Source of the DNA: Mycobacterium terramassiliense
Lineage (GTDB): Bacteria > Actinomycetota > Actinomycetes > Mycobacteriales > Mycobacteriaceae
DNA: 64,000 nucleotides
Reading direction: 5' to 3'
Assembly: GCF_900157385.1 (NCBI RefSeq)
Contig: NZ_LT717701.1
Span: 186,001 to 250,000 of the forward strand
Both the position numbers and the translations under genes were made by a program. A model generated the notes under the pieces. That model worked only from the letters and a program-made list of their open reading frames with translations. It did no database searches and was not told the origin of the DNA. Below are positions 19,161 through 27,050 of this stretch, piece by piece; within the stretch, counting starts at the first letter, position 1; the number at the start of each line of letters is the position of its first letter.

Positions 19161-19258
19161 TGGCCTGTCCGAAGTGCAGCAAGCCCATTTTTGGGTGAGG
19201 CCCCCACGGCCTGCTTGACCCACCGTCACAAGACGGGGATCTGCCTTCGGACAGGCCA
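19161..19258. repeat. 98-bp structured inverted-repeat element
   Basis: Terminal arms TGGCCTGTCCGAAG (19161-19174) and its exact complement (19245-19258) form a perfect 14-bp stem. Inside are four further perfect stems: CAAGC/GCTTG (19180-19184 with 19213-19217), CCCA/TGGG (19184-19187 with 19192-19195), AGGCC/GGCCT (19198-19202 with 19208-19212) and CCGTC/GACGG (19223-19227 with 19232-19236). The folds are nested and cloverleaf-like. There is no transposase and no convincing coding frame. It could be a non-autonomous mobile repeat, a structured RNA, or an elaborate terminator for the SDR at 19278-19970. Confidence 0.6.
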
Positions 19259-19277
19259 TTTAACGTCGGCCGGTCCG

Positions 19278-19970
19278 TTAACCCACGCGGAGCGCCTCGA
19301 CCGGTCCGGACAGTGCCGACTTCATGTAGCGGGTGTCGTCATCGGCCAGCACCTCGACGTCGCCGCGCTCGATGCCGTCGGCGATCTGCCGCGCCACCTG
19401 CCGCGGGTCGTTTTTGGGCACGTCGAAACCGGAGGCCATCTCGGTCTCGGTGAAGCTCAGGTGGACGCCGGTGACCAGGGTGCCCTGCTTTTCCAGCTCG
19501 ATGCGCAACGAGTTGGTCGCCGACCACAACGCCGCCTTCGAGTCACCGTAGCCGCCGAAGCCGGCCACCCAGGACAGGATCGAGGCGATGTCGACCAGCG
19601 CCCCGCCGCCGTGGTCGGCCAGGATCGGCGCGAACGCCTTGGCGATCCGAAGCGCGCCGAAGTAATTCGTCTCAAACACCGCCCGCACTTCCTCGATGTC
19701 GCTGCTGAGCAGACTGGACGCACCGATGATGCCGGCATTGTTGATGACGATATCCGCGTCGGACGCCGTAACAGCCAGCGCGGCAACCGAATCCGGCTTC
19801 GTGACGTCCAGCGCGACGCTGACCACCCGCGGATCCTCGCTGGGCTTGGGCGACCGCGCCGTGGCGTAGACCTTGGCCGCGCCCCGGCGCAACAACTCGT
19901 CCACGATGGCCTTGCCGAGCCCGCGCTGTCCGCCGGTGACGACGACCGTCGACCCCTTGATGTTGACCAT
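19278..19970 (-). CDS. SDR family oxidoreductase
   Basis: 230-residue short-chain dehydrogenase: TGGQRGLG at 12-19, NNAG near 97-100, catalytic YGDSK. It is compact, with no C-terminal extension. AAGGAG ribosome-binding site seven bases before ATG. Divergent from the CGNR zinc-finger gene with 84 bp between starts, so it is probably regulated by it. Substrate unknown. Confidence 0.88.
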   Translation of the reverse strand: MVNIKGSTVVVTGGQRGLGKAIVDELLRRGAAKVYATARSPKPSEDPRVVSVALDVTKPDSVAALAVTASDADIVINNAGIIGASSLLSSDIEEVRAVFETNYFGALRIAKAFAPILADHGGGALVDIASILSWVAGFGGYGDSKAALWSATNSLRIELEKQGTLVTGVHLSFTETEMASGFDVPKNDPRQVARQIADGIERGDVEVLADDDTRYMKSALSGPVEALRVG

Positions 19971-20019
19971 GACATGACTCCTTGACGTAGGTAAATCTGC
20001 TTTGCATCTGTCACCGTAG

Positions 20020-20048
20020 TTGACGTCGCCGACATATGCAAGTATGTT
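20020..20048 (+). promoter_or_regulatory. promoter of CGNR regulator, probable leaderless transcript
   Basis: TTGACG (20020-20025), 17-bp spacer, TATGTT (20043-20048). The expected transcription start is about 7 bases on, at the ATG itself (20055), implying leaderless translation. An ACATA-N6-TATGT inverted repeat (20032-20047) overlaps the -10, a natural site for autoregulation. Confidence 0.55.
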
Positions 20049-20054
20049 TTGACT

Positions 20055-20660
20055 ATGTCTTCACAATGGTATGCGTCACAGCGGTACCAGCTCGTCCCCG
20101 CCCCCGGCGGTCTCGCCCTGGTTCAGGACTTCCTCAACACCGCGGGCATCGAGGGATACGGGCCGGACCTATTGGCCGACAGTGCCCTCGCGGACGACTG
20201 GGTGGCCGCCGCGGTGCGGGCGTGGTCAGCCGCGCGCGGGCTGGATGCGCAGCCGCCGCCGTTGGGCGGCGCGGACCTGTCCAAGCTTCGGGCACTGCGC
20301 GAGACGATCGCCCAGCTCGTCGCCGGGGAACCGCCGACGGGGCGCGGCGCGGGCCCGGTCGCGGCTTCCCTGACGCTGTCGAAAACGGGCGAGGTGCGGC
20401 TCGAACCCGCCGGCGCGGGGTGGCGCTGGCTGGCGTCGGCGCTGTGGGGAGAGGTTTTGCTCAGCCAGCAGGACGGCACCTGGCGGCGGATCAAGCGATG
20501 CCACAACCCGCAATGCGCGTCGACGTTCTACGACCGCTCGAAGAACAACAGCGGGGTGTGGCACGACGTGAAGACGTGCGGTAACGCCGCCAACCTGCGG
20601 GCTTCCCGGGCCCGGCGACGCGAACGCGCCAGCGGGGCCCAGCGCCCGGCGCGCGGGTAG
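20055..20660 (+). CDS. CGNR zinc-finger domain protein (ABATE domain), putative regulator
   Basis: 201 residues. An N-terminal ABATE-type domain begins with ALVQDFLNT. A C-terminal CGNR zinc-finger follows, with Cys149, Cys154 and Cys175 in RCHNPQC and TCGN, then a very basic tail (RASRARRRERA) suited to DNA binding. The last canonical residues read CGNAANLR rather than CGNR. Probably a transcription factor controlling itself and the divergent SDR. ATG 20055 is preferred to a TTG two codons earlier because the promoter predicts a leaderless mRNA there. Confidence 0.85.
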   Translation: MSSQWYASQRYQLVPAPGGLALVQDFLNTAGIEGYGPDLLADSALADDWVAAAVRAWSAARGLDAQPPPLGGADLSKLRALRETIAQLVAGEPPTGRGAGPVAASLTLSKTGEVRLEPAGAGWRWLASALWGEVLLSQQDGTWRRIKRCHNPQCASTFYDRSKNNSGVWHDVKTCGNAANLRASRARRRERASGAQRPARG

Positions 20661-20993
20661 CAACCCCGGCCCGCGCGTGGGCCGTCAGCAGCGCTCGGCG
20701 CCCCTGGCCATGATGCGGGGGCCGGAAGCCCCTTGGCGTCGAGCGCTTTTCAGCACGGCCTGTAGGGCCCCGCACGCGCGTGCCGCGATCGGGGCGACCA
20801 CGTCGCGGTTGATGGGGCGCGGACCCATCCGGTCCTGCAGTGTTGGCACGGTTGTAATCCCTTGTCCGTTCGGCCGGTTCGCCGATTCATTGAATTGCAC
20901 CCCGGGCGTTTTACGGGCGCGCCGCGCCGCGGTAAACGTCACGAAAAGGCATCTTGTGGCATCACCCACATTTGTGGTGCGATGCCCTGCTCG
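20661..20993. other. 333-bp intergenic stretch, no secure gene
   Basis: Lies between the CGNR gene and the SDR at 20994-21839, downstream of both. A 47-codon minus-strand frame (20828 to 20685, starting MGPRPINRD) has an AGGA just upstream and could encode a small protein, but it has no recognisable family. A perfect GCACGCGCGTGC palindrome lies near 20773-20784. No promoter or terminator was clear. Confidence 0.4.
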
Positions 20994-21839
20994 TCACACC
21001 TTGTTCTTGAACCGGCGAAGATAGCCGAACAGCCGGCGCGTCGGCACCGGCTTCGGCCAGTCGTCGGCGCGAAAGTATGCGTCAGTCCCGCCATCGACGA
21101 ACAACACGCTGCCGCAAAGGAAGTCGGCGGAATCCGACAGCATGAAACACATCCAGTCGGCCAGTTGCCGGGCATCGCCGAAGCCGCCGACCGGTACCGG
21201 GAACGACCGGACCGCCTTGGCCTGTCTGGGGTCGGCCAGCTGCTCCTCGAGCAAAGGGGTCATGATGGCGCCCGGCGCGATGGCGTTGAGGCGCACACCC
21301 GACCCGGCCCACTCGGGCAGCACCGCATGGCGACGCACCCAGCGGGCCACGGCGATCTTCGAGGCCGCGTACATCATCGTCGGCGCGGCCGGGCCGAAGA
21401 GCCGCACGGACCGCAGCGCCTTGTCGGCGTCGTGCGCGAGCAGCGCCCGCACCGTCCGCCGCGGCACCGCAGGCACCGTCGTCGTGGAATTGCTGGAGAC
21501 GACGACGGCCTTGGCGCGGTCGGCCGCGGCCAGTGCGGGGCGCAAGGCCGAGAGCAGCTCGACCACGCCGAAGTAGTTGACCTGGGCGAGTTGGCGGGGC
21601 CGATCGCGGCCCGGGCTCGGCCCCAGACCGGCCGCGAGCACGGCGCCCTCGAGCCTGCCGCCGCAGGCCGCCAGGACGCCCTCGGCTGCCGCCGCGCGGC
21701 CCCGCGGTGTCGACAAGTCGGCGACGACCTCGGCGTCTTTGACGTCGACGCCGACCACGGTGTGCCCCTCGGCCCGCAGCCGCTGCGCGGTTTCGCGGCC
21801 CATCCCGGACGCGCATCCGCTGATCGCATAGGTGCCCAT
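20994..21839 (-). CDS. SDR family oxidoreductase
   Basis: 281-residue SDR with an atypical cofactor loop, SGCASGMG, at about 7-14. The catalytic tyrosine and lysine are in MMYAASK, and IAPGAIMTPLLEEQ and LFVDGGTDAYF come near the end. The shortened N-terminal half and the 'GVDVKDAEVVADLS' strand resemble 3-alpha-hydroxysteroid-type SDRs, so a steroid or isoprenoid substrate is conceivable (inference). GGAGG ribosome-binding site. It follows the DUF2127 gene by 35 bp on the same strand and is probably in the same transcript. Confidence 0.87.
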   Translation of the reverse strand: MGTYAISGCASGMGRETAQRLRAEGHTVVGVDVKDAEVVADLSTPRGRAAAAEGVLAACGGRLEGAVLAAGLGPSPGRDRPRQLAQVNYFGVVELLSALRPALAAADRAKAVVVSSNSTTTVPAVPRRTVRALLAHDADKALRSVRLFGPAAPTMMYAASKIAVARWVRRHAVLPEWAGSGVRLNAIAPGAIMTPLLEEQLADPRQAKAVRSFPVPVGGFGDARQLADWMCFMLSDSADFLCGSVLFVDGGTDAYFRADDWPKPVPTRRLFGYLRRFKNKV

Positions 21840-21874
21840 CGACGACCTCCGTTCCTCGTGGCGCAGTATGCCCG

Positions 21875-22639
21875 TCAGGTGGCGGCGGCGGCCCGCTCGA
21901 CGTCGAGGAGCTGCTCACCCCGGCGCTCCTCGTCGTAGGCTTCGCGGCCGCCCCGCAGGCCGAACAGCCGTTTGGACACCAGCAGGTAGATCACGGCGGC
22001 CACGTTGATCGTGAAGGTGACCACCCGGGTCATCGTGATGCCCTTGGCCAAATCATGGATCTCCAACGGCAGGAAGACCGAGGTCGCGATCACCGCGAAA
22101 TACTCGCCCCAGCGCTTCAGCAGCCAGAGGCCGACGCCCTCGATGACCTCGATCAGCGCGTACACGATCAGCATCGCGGTCAGCAGGGCCAGCGTGGAAG
22201 GCTTGGTGGTGAGCGCCTTCTCCAGCTCGTGCACGATCGTCATCTGATCGACCTTGAACCCCGCCGCGCGAAAGATCGGCAGGTCTCGGTCCAGGGTGGC
22301 CTGGATAGCTCCCCGCGCGCCACGGAATTTCCATACGGCGTACGCGGCCAGCGCGATCACCAGCGCGCGAAACAGCCGTTCGACCGCGAGCGCTCGGATG
22401 ATGATGGCCTGGCGTAAGGCCTTGCCGCGCATGATCATCGGCGCGTCCTCGGCGCGGCCGCGCCCGTGTGGCTCGCCGACGGTGAATTCAGCGCACCGCA
22501 GGCAGCGCCAGACCTCGCCCAGCCCGGTGGTGCCGCTGAGCCGCTCGGCGAGCGCTTCGTCGTCCGGCGCGTACGTGACGTGGCCCGCCACGGCGCAGGT
22601 GACCAGTTCCCATCGGTTCTTGTCGCGATCTTTGACCAT
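21875..22639 (-). CDS. DUF2127 domain-containing membrane protein
   Basis: 254 residues of unknown function. An N-terminal soluble part of about 80 residues has a CxxC pair (WRCLRCAEF, possible zinc ribbon). The DUF2127 membrane region with about four helices follows: the first after 'ALAVERLFRALVIAL', then near TLALLTAMLIVYALIEVIEG, the YFAVIATSVFLP helix, and the VVTFTINVAAVIYLL helix. A charged cytoplasmic tail closes it. The gene leads a probable two-gene unit with the downstream SDR. Confidence 0.83.
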   Translation of the reverse strand: MVKDRDKNRWELVTCAVAGHVTYAPDDEALAERLSGTTGLGEVWRCLRCAEFTVGEPHGRGRAEDAPMIMRGKALRQAIIIRALAVERLFRALVIALAAYAVWKFRGARGAIQATLDRDLPIFRAAGFKVDQMTIVHELEKALTTKPSTLALLTAMLIVYALIEVIEGVGLWLLKRWGEYFAVIATSVFLPLEIHDLAKGITMTRVVTFTINVAAVIYLLVSKRLFGLRGGREAYDEERRGEQLLDVERAAAAT

Positions 22640-22694
22640 GGCCGATCATCGAATGCCGACAGCGACGATGCAAGGGGGCGCGCACAGCCCGCCG

Positions 22695-24101
22695 TTAGAA
22701 CCGCGGCATACGGCGCGGGCGCTGGGCGGTGGAGCTCACGGCGCCGAGCAGGGCGGCCAGCTCGGCGACGGGTATCTCGTCCAGGTGGTCGACCGCGGCG
22801 ACGATGTCGTTGCACAGCGCGTCCGTGCAGAACGGTTCGGCAAGCCATCGGAACTTGTCGACGACGCGCTCCCAGGACATGGGCCGCGTGGGCGATCCCT
22901 CGTAATCGCTTTGTTCTCTGCTGAATTCGCGTCCGTCGCGGGTCACCAGGTGCACGCGGGCCGCCGTGCGTTGCGGGTAGTCCGCGGTCAGGTCGGCGGC
23001 GGCGCTGACGTCGACCCGAGCCAGCAGATCCTGAACGTCGCCGCGTAACACGCGTGCGGTCTCGAGTTGCTCGGGACCGACCCCACCGTCGAGCAGCGCC
23101 ACCGCGCTGAGGTATTTCAGGTTGTAGTCCGCCTGCTCCTTGGTCAGCGGATGATCCTTGCCGCCGTAGGCTCCCCCACCGGCGAAGTCGAACGCGCCCT
23201 GGAAGACCTCGAGGATGACCCGCCCGACGTCCTCGCCACGCAGGTCGTTGTCGGCGCGAAGCGCCAGGATGGCGTCGATGATGACCTGGCCGTGGATGAG
23301 CGAGCAGTATTGCTTGAGGTAGGTCTGCTCGACGCAGGCGAGCGCGCGGTCGGCGGTGCGGAAGTCGATGGGCTGATCGAAGAGCTGCACCAGCCCCTGT
23401 GGGCCGTCGAACAACGCCTTGGGCCCGGTGATGCCGCGACCGGCCAACATCGTTGTGTAGACCGCACGCATGCCGGTGATGGCGGGCGAAATGCCCTTCC
23501 AGTTCGACACCGGCTCGGCGTGCACGGCCGCCACGGAAACGTTGTCGGCGGCGGCCGCGGCGATGGCGCTGGCGGTCTGTTCGGCGTCGAGCCCCAGCAG
23601 CTTCGCCGATCCGGCCGCGACCGACATCGCCAGTTGCAGCGCGTGATTGAGGCCCCGCGCCATGACCGGAACCTGGGCGCTGAACCGGCATTGGACCTCG
23701 TAGGCCACCGCGAGGGCGAGCAGAAAATCCGCTCCGGCGGCGTCGACGTACTCGGCGACGGCCAGGACCGCGCCGAAGTTGTCGGCGGGATGGCACAATC
23801 CGCCCACCGTCAGGTAGGTGTCCAGCAGATCGGGGTAGCGCACCAGCACCGCGTTGAAGAACGCGGCTTGATCGACCGACGCCCGCCCCCCGCCAACCAG
23901 TGTGGCGGTGGGGACGCCGCTGAAGTGGTCGGCGTGCGCGCGTATCGTGCCGATGAGCTCACCGTCCAGCGAACCGACGGCGCAGGCGACGCTGTCCAAC
24001 ACGTTGCGTTTCAGCAATGCACGCGGTGAACCGCTCAGGTCCGCCGGCCGGGCGCCGACGACGAACCCGGCAAGATCGTCCACAACGTAGTCATTCGCCA
24101 C
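22695..24101 (-). CDS. MmgE/PrpD family protein
   Basis: 468 residues of the MmgE/PrpD fold, which includes 2-methylcitrate dehydratase and cis-aconitate-type dehydratases/decarboxylases. Visible features: LDSVACAVGSL near 35-45, an early Asp-rich DLLDTYLTVGGLCHPAD region, the YEVQCRFSAQ helix, and KYLSAVALLDGGVGPEQL in the C-terminal lobe. The residues match the family loosely, so the exact reaction is open. GTG 24101 (VANDYVV) has GGAAGGA upstream, better than the GTG at 24143. It lies 93 bp downstream of a LysR gene on the same strand. Confidence 0.85.
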   Translation of the reverse strand: MANDYVVDDLAGFVVGARPADLSGSPRALLKRNVLDSVACAVGSLDGELIGTIRAHADHFSGVPTATLVGGGRASVDQAAFFNAVLVRYPDLLDTYLTVGGLCHPADNFGAVLAVAEYVDAAGADFLLALAVAYEVQCRFSAQVPVMARGLNHALQLAMSVAAGSAKLLGLDAEQTASAIAAAAADNVSVAAVHAEPVSNWKGISPAITGMRAVYTTMLAGRGITGPKALFDGPQGLVQLFDQPIDFRTADRALACVEQTYLKQYCSLIHGQVIIDAILALRADNDLRGEDVGRVILEVFQGAFDFAGGGAYGGKDHPLTKEQADYNLKYLSAVALLDGGVGPEQLETARVLRGDVQDLLARVDVSAAADLTADYPQRTAARVHLVTRDGREFSREQSDYEGSPTRPMSWERVVDKFRWLAEPFCTDALCNDIVAAVDHLDEIPVAELAALLGAVSSTAQRPRRMPRF

Positions 24102-24194
24102 CGCGTTTCGTCCTTCCGTCGATGTCTCCCACTGAAGCGCCACGACGGCATCGAAGTCCAGGATCGATCTGTTACCAGTGCTCGATTCCGCTTC

Positions 24195-25151
24195 CTACCG
24201 CAGCTCGGCGCCCGACGCGAGGGCGCTGCGGTGGGGGTCGTCGGGTGGGGCCCACCACTGGCCGGAGGGAGGGGCGAGCCAACCGCGGCTGCGCGCAACC
24301 GCCAGCAGTCCGTCCACGACGCCACGCACACCGATCCGGTCATCGCCTTGCCGCTGCAACAACGACCATGTCCACACGGGTGTCGGCTCGGCGACTGGGC
24401 GCTGGCCCAGGCTGGGCGGAATGACGGCGGTGTGACGCTTCGGCGACGCGAGCACGGCGGCGCCGATCCTGCGCACGTGCGCGTAGAAGGCGTCACCGGT
24501 GATGCCGCCGTCGTCGATCCGGACAATCCGCGCACCGGTGTGGGCCGCGAATTCCTCGGCGAACCGATTCCACGACGACCATGCGGACTCGTCGGCGTCG
24601 GTGAGGACCTTGACGCGTTGCGCGGCAATCGGTTCCGACGAGCTGATGCCGGGATGCACCGCATGCAAGGGTTCGGCGCGCAGCAGGTGCGCCGTCAGGC
24701 CGCGCTGTTCGACGTGTTCGGCGGTAACCCACGCCAGCGCGACATCGAGCGCGCCCTCCGCAACGCGGTCGGCCTGCGCGTGCGACGGCAGCACCCACTC
24801 GTCGACTCGCAGCGCCACCTCCGGCCCGACCAGGCTGCTGACGTCGTCGGGCAGCCAGCTGACGTAGCCCAACCGCACCGGCGTGCTTTCGGCGGCCGCC
24901 CGTTGCAGTCGCTGCTTGGCGTCCTCGGCCAGGGCCAATATCCTTCGCGCGTCCGGCAGCAGGGTGCGTCCGGCTTCGGTCAGCCGGACGGTGCGCCGGT
25001 CTCGTGTGAACAGGTCGGCCCCCAGCTCGCGTTCCAGAGCGATGATCTGTTGCGAGAGAGCCGGCCCCGAAATGTGTTTCCGTTTGGCCGCCCGGCCGAA
25101 GTGCAACTCCTCGGCAACGGCAACGAAGTAGCCCAGCTGCCGTAGTTCCAT
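24195..25151 (-). CDS. LysR family transcriptional regulator
   Basis: 318 residues. N-terminal winged HTH (MELRQLGYFVAVAEELHFGRAA, then SGPALSQQIIALERELG), followed by an effector domain starting about residue 90. Divergent from the carboxymuconolactone decarboxylase-like gene; a TCTACC-TGC-GGTAGA palindrome stands between them. The MmgE/PrpD gene follows on the same strand, so both neighbours may be controlled. Confidence 0.9.
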   Translation of the reverse strand: MELRQLGYFVAVAEELHFGRAAKRKHISGPALSQQIIALERELGADLFTRDRRTVRLTEAGRTLLPDARRILALAEDAKQRLQRAAAESTPVRLGYVSWLPDDVSSLVGPEVALRVDEWVLPSHAQADRVAEGALDVALAWVTAEHVEQRGLTAHLLRAEPLHAVHPGISSSEPIAAQRVKVLTDADESAWSSWNRFAEEFAAHTGARIVRIDDGGITGDAFYAHVRRIGAAVLASPKRHTAVIPPSLGQRPVAEPTPVWTWSLLQRQGDDRIGVRGVVDGLLAVARSRGWLAPPSGQWWAPPDDPHRSALASGAELR

Positions 25152-25169
25152 GGGACGAGCTTAAGCGGC

Positions 25170-25184
25170 TCTACCTGCGGTAGA
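25170..25184. promoter_or_regulatory. candidate operator between LysR and CMD genes
   Basis: Perfect inverted repeat TCTACC-N3-GGTAGA, 19 bp from the LysR start and 100 bp from the divergent gene. The spacing of its outer bases is not an exact T-N11-A. Confidence 0.45.
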
Positions 25185-25283
25185 AAGCGCCACTTACCAC
25201 TGATCGAAAGCCGGTCGTGGACGCGCCGACGTTCTGGAGATTGGCTGGGCTATGCCCAACCGAGATCACGTGAGGAGGGGCCG

Positions 25284-25856
25284 GTGCGACTTCCGTTGCT
25301 GCCACCGAGTGGGTTGACCGCCGCGCAGCGGGCCCTGTACGGCGACATGCGGGCCGTAATCGACCGCGGCTTCGGCGAACTCGTTGCATACCGCGGCGAC
25401 GGCGCGCTGGTCGGGCCGTTCAACGGATGGCTGCATTTTCCCCAATTCGGTTCGCCGGCTTGGGCGTTCAACAGGTCGCTATGGGAGCACGCCCAGCTAC
25501 CCGCTGGCGTCCATCAGCTGGTCATCCTGGTCACGGCCGCCAAATTCGGGGCGCGCTACGAGATCTACGGGCATGAGTACTTCGCGCGCCGCGTCGGGCT
25601 GTCCGATGACAAGATTGCCACCCTCGCGGCCGGTGAACGTCCCGCGGATCTGACCGACGACGAACGCGTCGCCTACGACATGGCGGCCGCGCTCAACCGC
25701 GGCGGCGTCCTCGCGGAGACCACCTATCGGGCTGTGATCGCGCGGTTCGGGGAGTACGGGGCTGCCGAGATCGTTTTTCTCGTGGGCTGCTTCTCCATGG
25801 TTGCCGTGACACTCAACGCATTCGACGCCGGAGTCCCCGGCCGCGAGGAGGCATAG
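25284..25856 (+). CDS. carboxymuconolactone decarboxylase family protein
   Basis: 190 residues of the CMD/AhpD-like fold: RALYGDMRAVIDRGF, PAWAFNRSLWEHAQLP, and the core helix LVILVTAAKFGARYEIYGHE. The CxxC of AhpD-type peroxidase relatives is absent, so this is not a thiol peroxidase. It more likely acts as a ring-opening or decarboxylating partner in aromatic or lactone metabolism. Very strong GAGGAGGGG ribosome-binding site before GTG. Confidence 0.86.
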   Translation: MRLPLLPPSGLTAAQRALYGDMRAVIDRGFGELVAYRGDGALVGPFNGWLHFPQFGSPAWAFNRSLWEHAQLPAGVHQLVILVTAAKFGARYEIYGHEYFARRVGLSDDKIATLAAGERPADLTDDERVAYDMAAALNRGGVLAETTYRAVIARFGEYGAAEIVFLVGCFSMVAVTLNAFDAGVPGREEA

Positions 25857-25875
25857 CGCCCCTTCAGGCGCCGCG

Positions 25876-26028
25876 AGGCGGGATCACGTGACGGTTCCGT
25901 CGAGAGCACTTTCAGCGCGGTCTGGCGCGGCAAGATCGGGTCGGCCGCCAGGTACACCGTGCCATGCCGCCCGTGCCCAGCACCCGCTCGATGCGGTACC
26001 CGCACACCACCGCGCCGCTTGTCAGCAC
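25876..26028 (-). pseudogene. serine/threonine-protein kinase remnant (5' end, frameshifted)
   Basis: Read on the minus strand, one frame gives VCGYRIERVLGTGGM, and the next frame continues TVYLAADPILPRQTALKVL and SRDP. Together these are the N terminus and glycine-rich loop of a PknF/PknJ-type Ser/Thr kinase. The junction near 25959-25964 lacks two bases, so GTGGMGTVY is broken. Homology stops after the first roughly 50 residues, with no catalytic domain; the remainder is lost, and the convergent CMD gene lies beyond. A decayed kinase gene fragment. Confidence 0.7.
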
Positions 26029-26068
26029 CTCAACACCCTGCGGTCACCCCCGTTTCCGTACGGCCAAC

Positions 26069-26986
26069 CTATACGGCGCGATCCGTGGTGGGCTGCTGTG
26101 ATTTCGCGATGGCCGCGGTTTCGTTGGTGAGCTTGTCTCCGATGAACCGGATCTGCCGCGCGCTGAGCGGACACAGCGGATGCACCGCCAGCATCAGGGC
26201 GGCTTGCCCATGGTGGTCGAAAACCGGTGCGGCGATGGTGACCACGGGTTGTTTGCGACGACCCGGATTGTCGTCCGACAGGAAGCCGATGGTGCTGAAC
26301 TCGACGAGTAGTTGATCCAGGATGTGCCGAACCGGGGTGGGCATCTCGTGGCTATCCAGCGTGCCGACGACTTGGACGGCCTGCGCGAGCGCGGGCGTCG
26401 TCCAGTCCACGTCGTATCCACGCTGCCGCGTGTGCTCCAAGACGCGTTCGAGACGCCGGATCCGGTCGCCGTTGTCGCCCGCGCCGCGGCGGACCCACGC
26501 CCGCTGTTCCTCGTCGGTGTCCCATGCGGCGAGCGCGACGCCGAACGGCGGGGCATAGGGGATCCGATCGCCCGGAATCCCCGCCGGCTGGGTCGCGGGG
26601 TCGCCCTCGAAGGCCGTGACCACCAACGAATCACCGAACCGCTCGACCACTGAGCCGGCGTAACCGACCTCATGGGAGAGTCGCAGCGCCGCCGAGCGTG
26701 CGGCGTGCGCGAGCGGGCGCGCGGTGTCCGTCCGCGCGGCCACCACGGCGAGCGCCGGACCCAGGGTGAACGTTTTTGCGACGGGATCGCGGCTGGCCCA
26801 CCCGCGATCGCAGAGCGTCTTCAGGATCGCGTGTGCGGTCGCCTGAGTGAGGCCGAGCTCGCGCACGATGTCAGAAAACCGCAGCCGGGCGTGCGCGGAC
26901 CGCGCCAGCAGCTCGACCACGTCGAGCACGCGGGCGGTCGGCGCCGACGACGATCCGCGGATGGCTTGACTCCTTCGCGACGACAT
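26069..26986 (-). CDS. IclR family transcriptional regulator
   Basis: 305 residues: winged HTH (LRFSDIVRELGLTQATAHAIL, about 36-56) and a C-terminal GAF-like effector domain with the closing VAAPVFDHHGQAALML segment. Divergent from the dehydrogenase-SnoaL-SDR operon with 64 bp between starts; two ATTCGA repeats 21 bp apart lie in the gap. Most likely the regulator of that operon. Confidence 0.9.
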   Translation of the reverse strand: MSSRRSQAIRGSSSAPTARVLDVVELLARSAHARLRFSDIVRELGLTQATAHAILKTLCDRGWASRDPVAKTFTLGPALAVVAARTDTARPLAHAARSAALRLSHEVGYAGSVVERFGDSLVVTAFEGDPATQPAGIPGDRIPYAPPFGVALAAWDTDEEQRAWVRRGAGDNGDRIRRLERVLEHTRQRGYDVDWTTPALAQAVQVVGTLDSHEMPTPVRHILDQLLVEFSTIGFLSDDNPGRRKQPVVTIAAPVFDHHGQAALMLAVHPLCPLSARQIRFIGDKLTNETAAIAKSQQPTTDRAV

Positions 26987-27005
26987 TCATACAGTTACAG
27001 CGAAC

Positions 27006-27032
27006 ATTCGAAATCATATATCGGTTATTCGA
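27006..27032. promoter_or_regulatory. candidate IclR site: ATTCGA direct repeats
   Basis: ATTCGA at 27006-27011 and at 27027-27032, exactly two helical turns apart, in the 64-bp gap between the IclR gene and its divergent operon. The AT-rich tract between them could hold a -10. Confidence 0.4.
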
Positions 27033-27050
27033 GAAATAAACGAGGATTCC

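Noticed and set aside
19008..19985. A 325-codon plus-strand frame passing through the inverted-repeat element.
   Set aside because: It runs antisense to the SDR gene and its composition is arbitrary; only the structured DNA element is retained.
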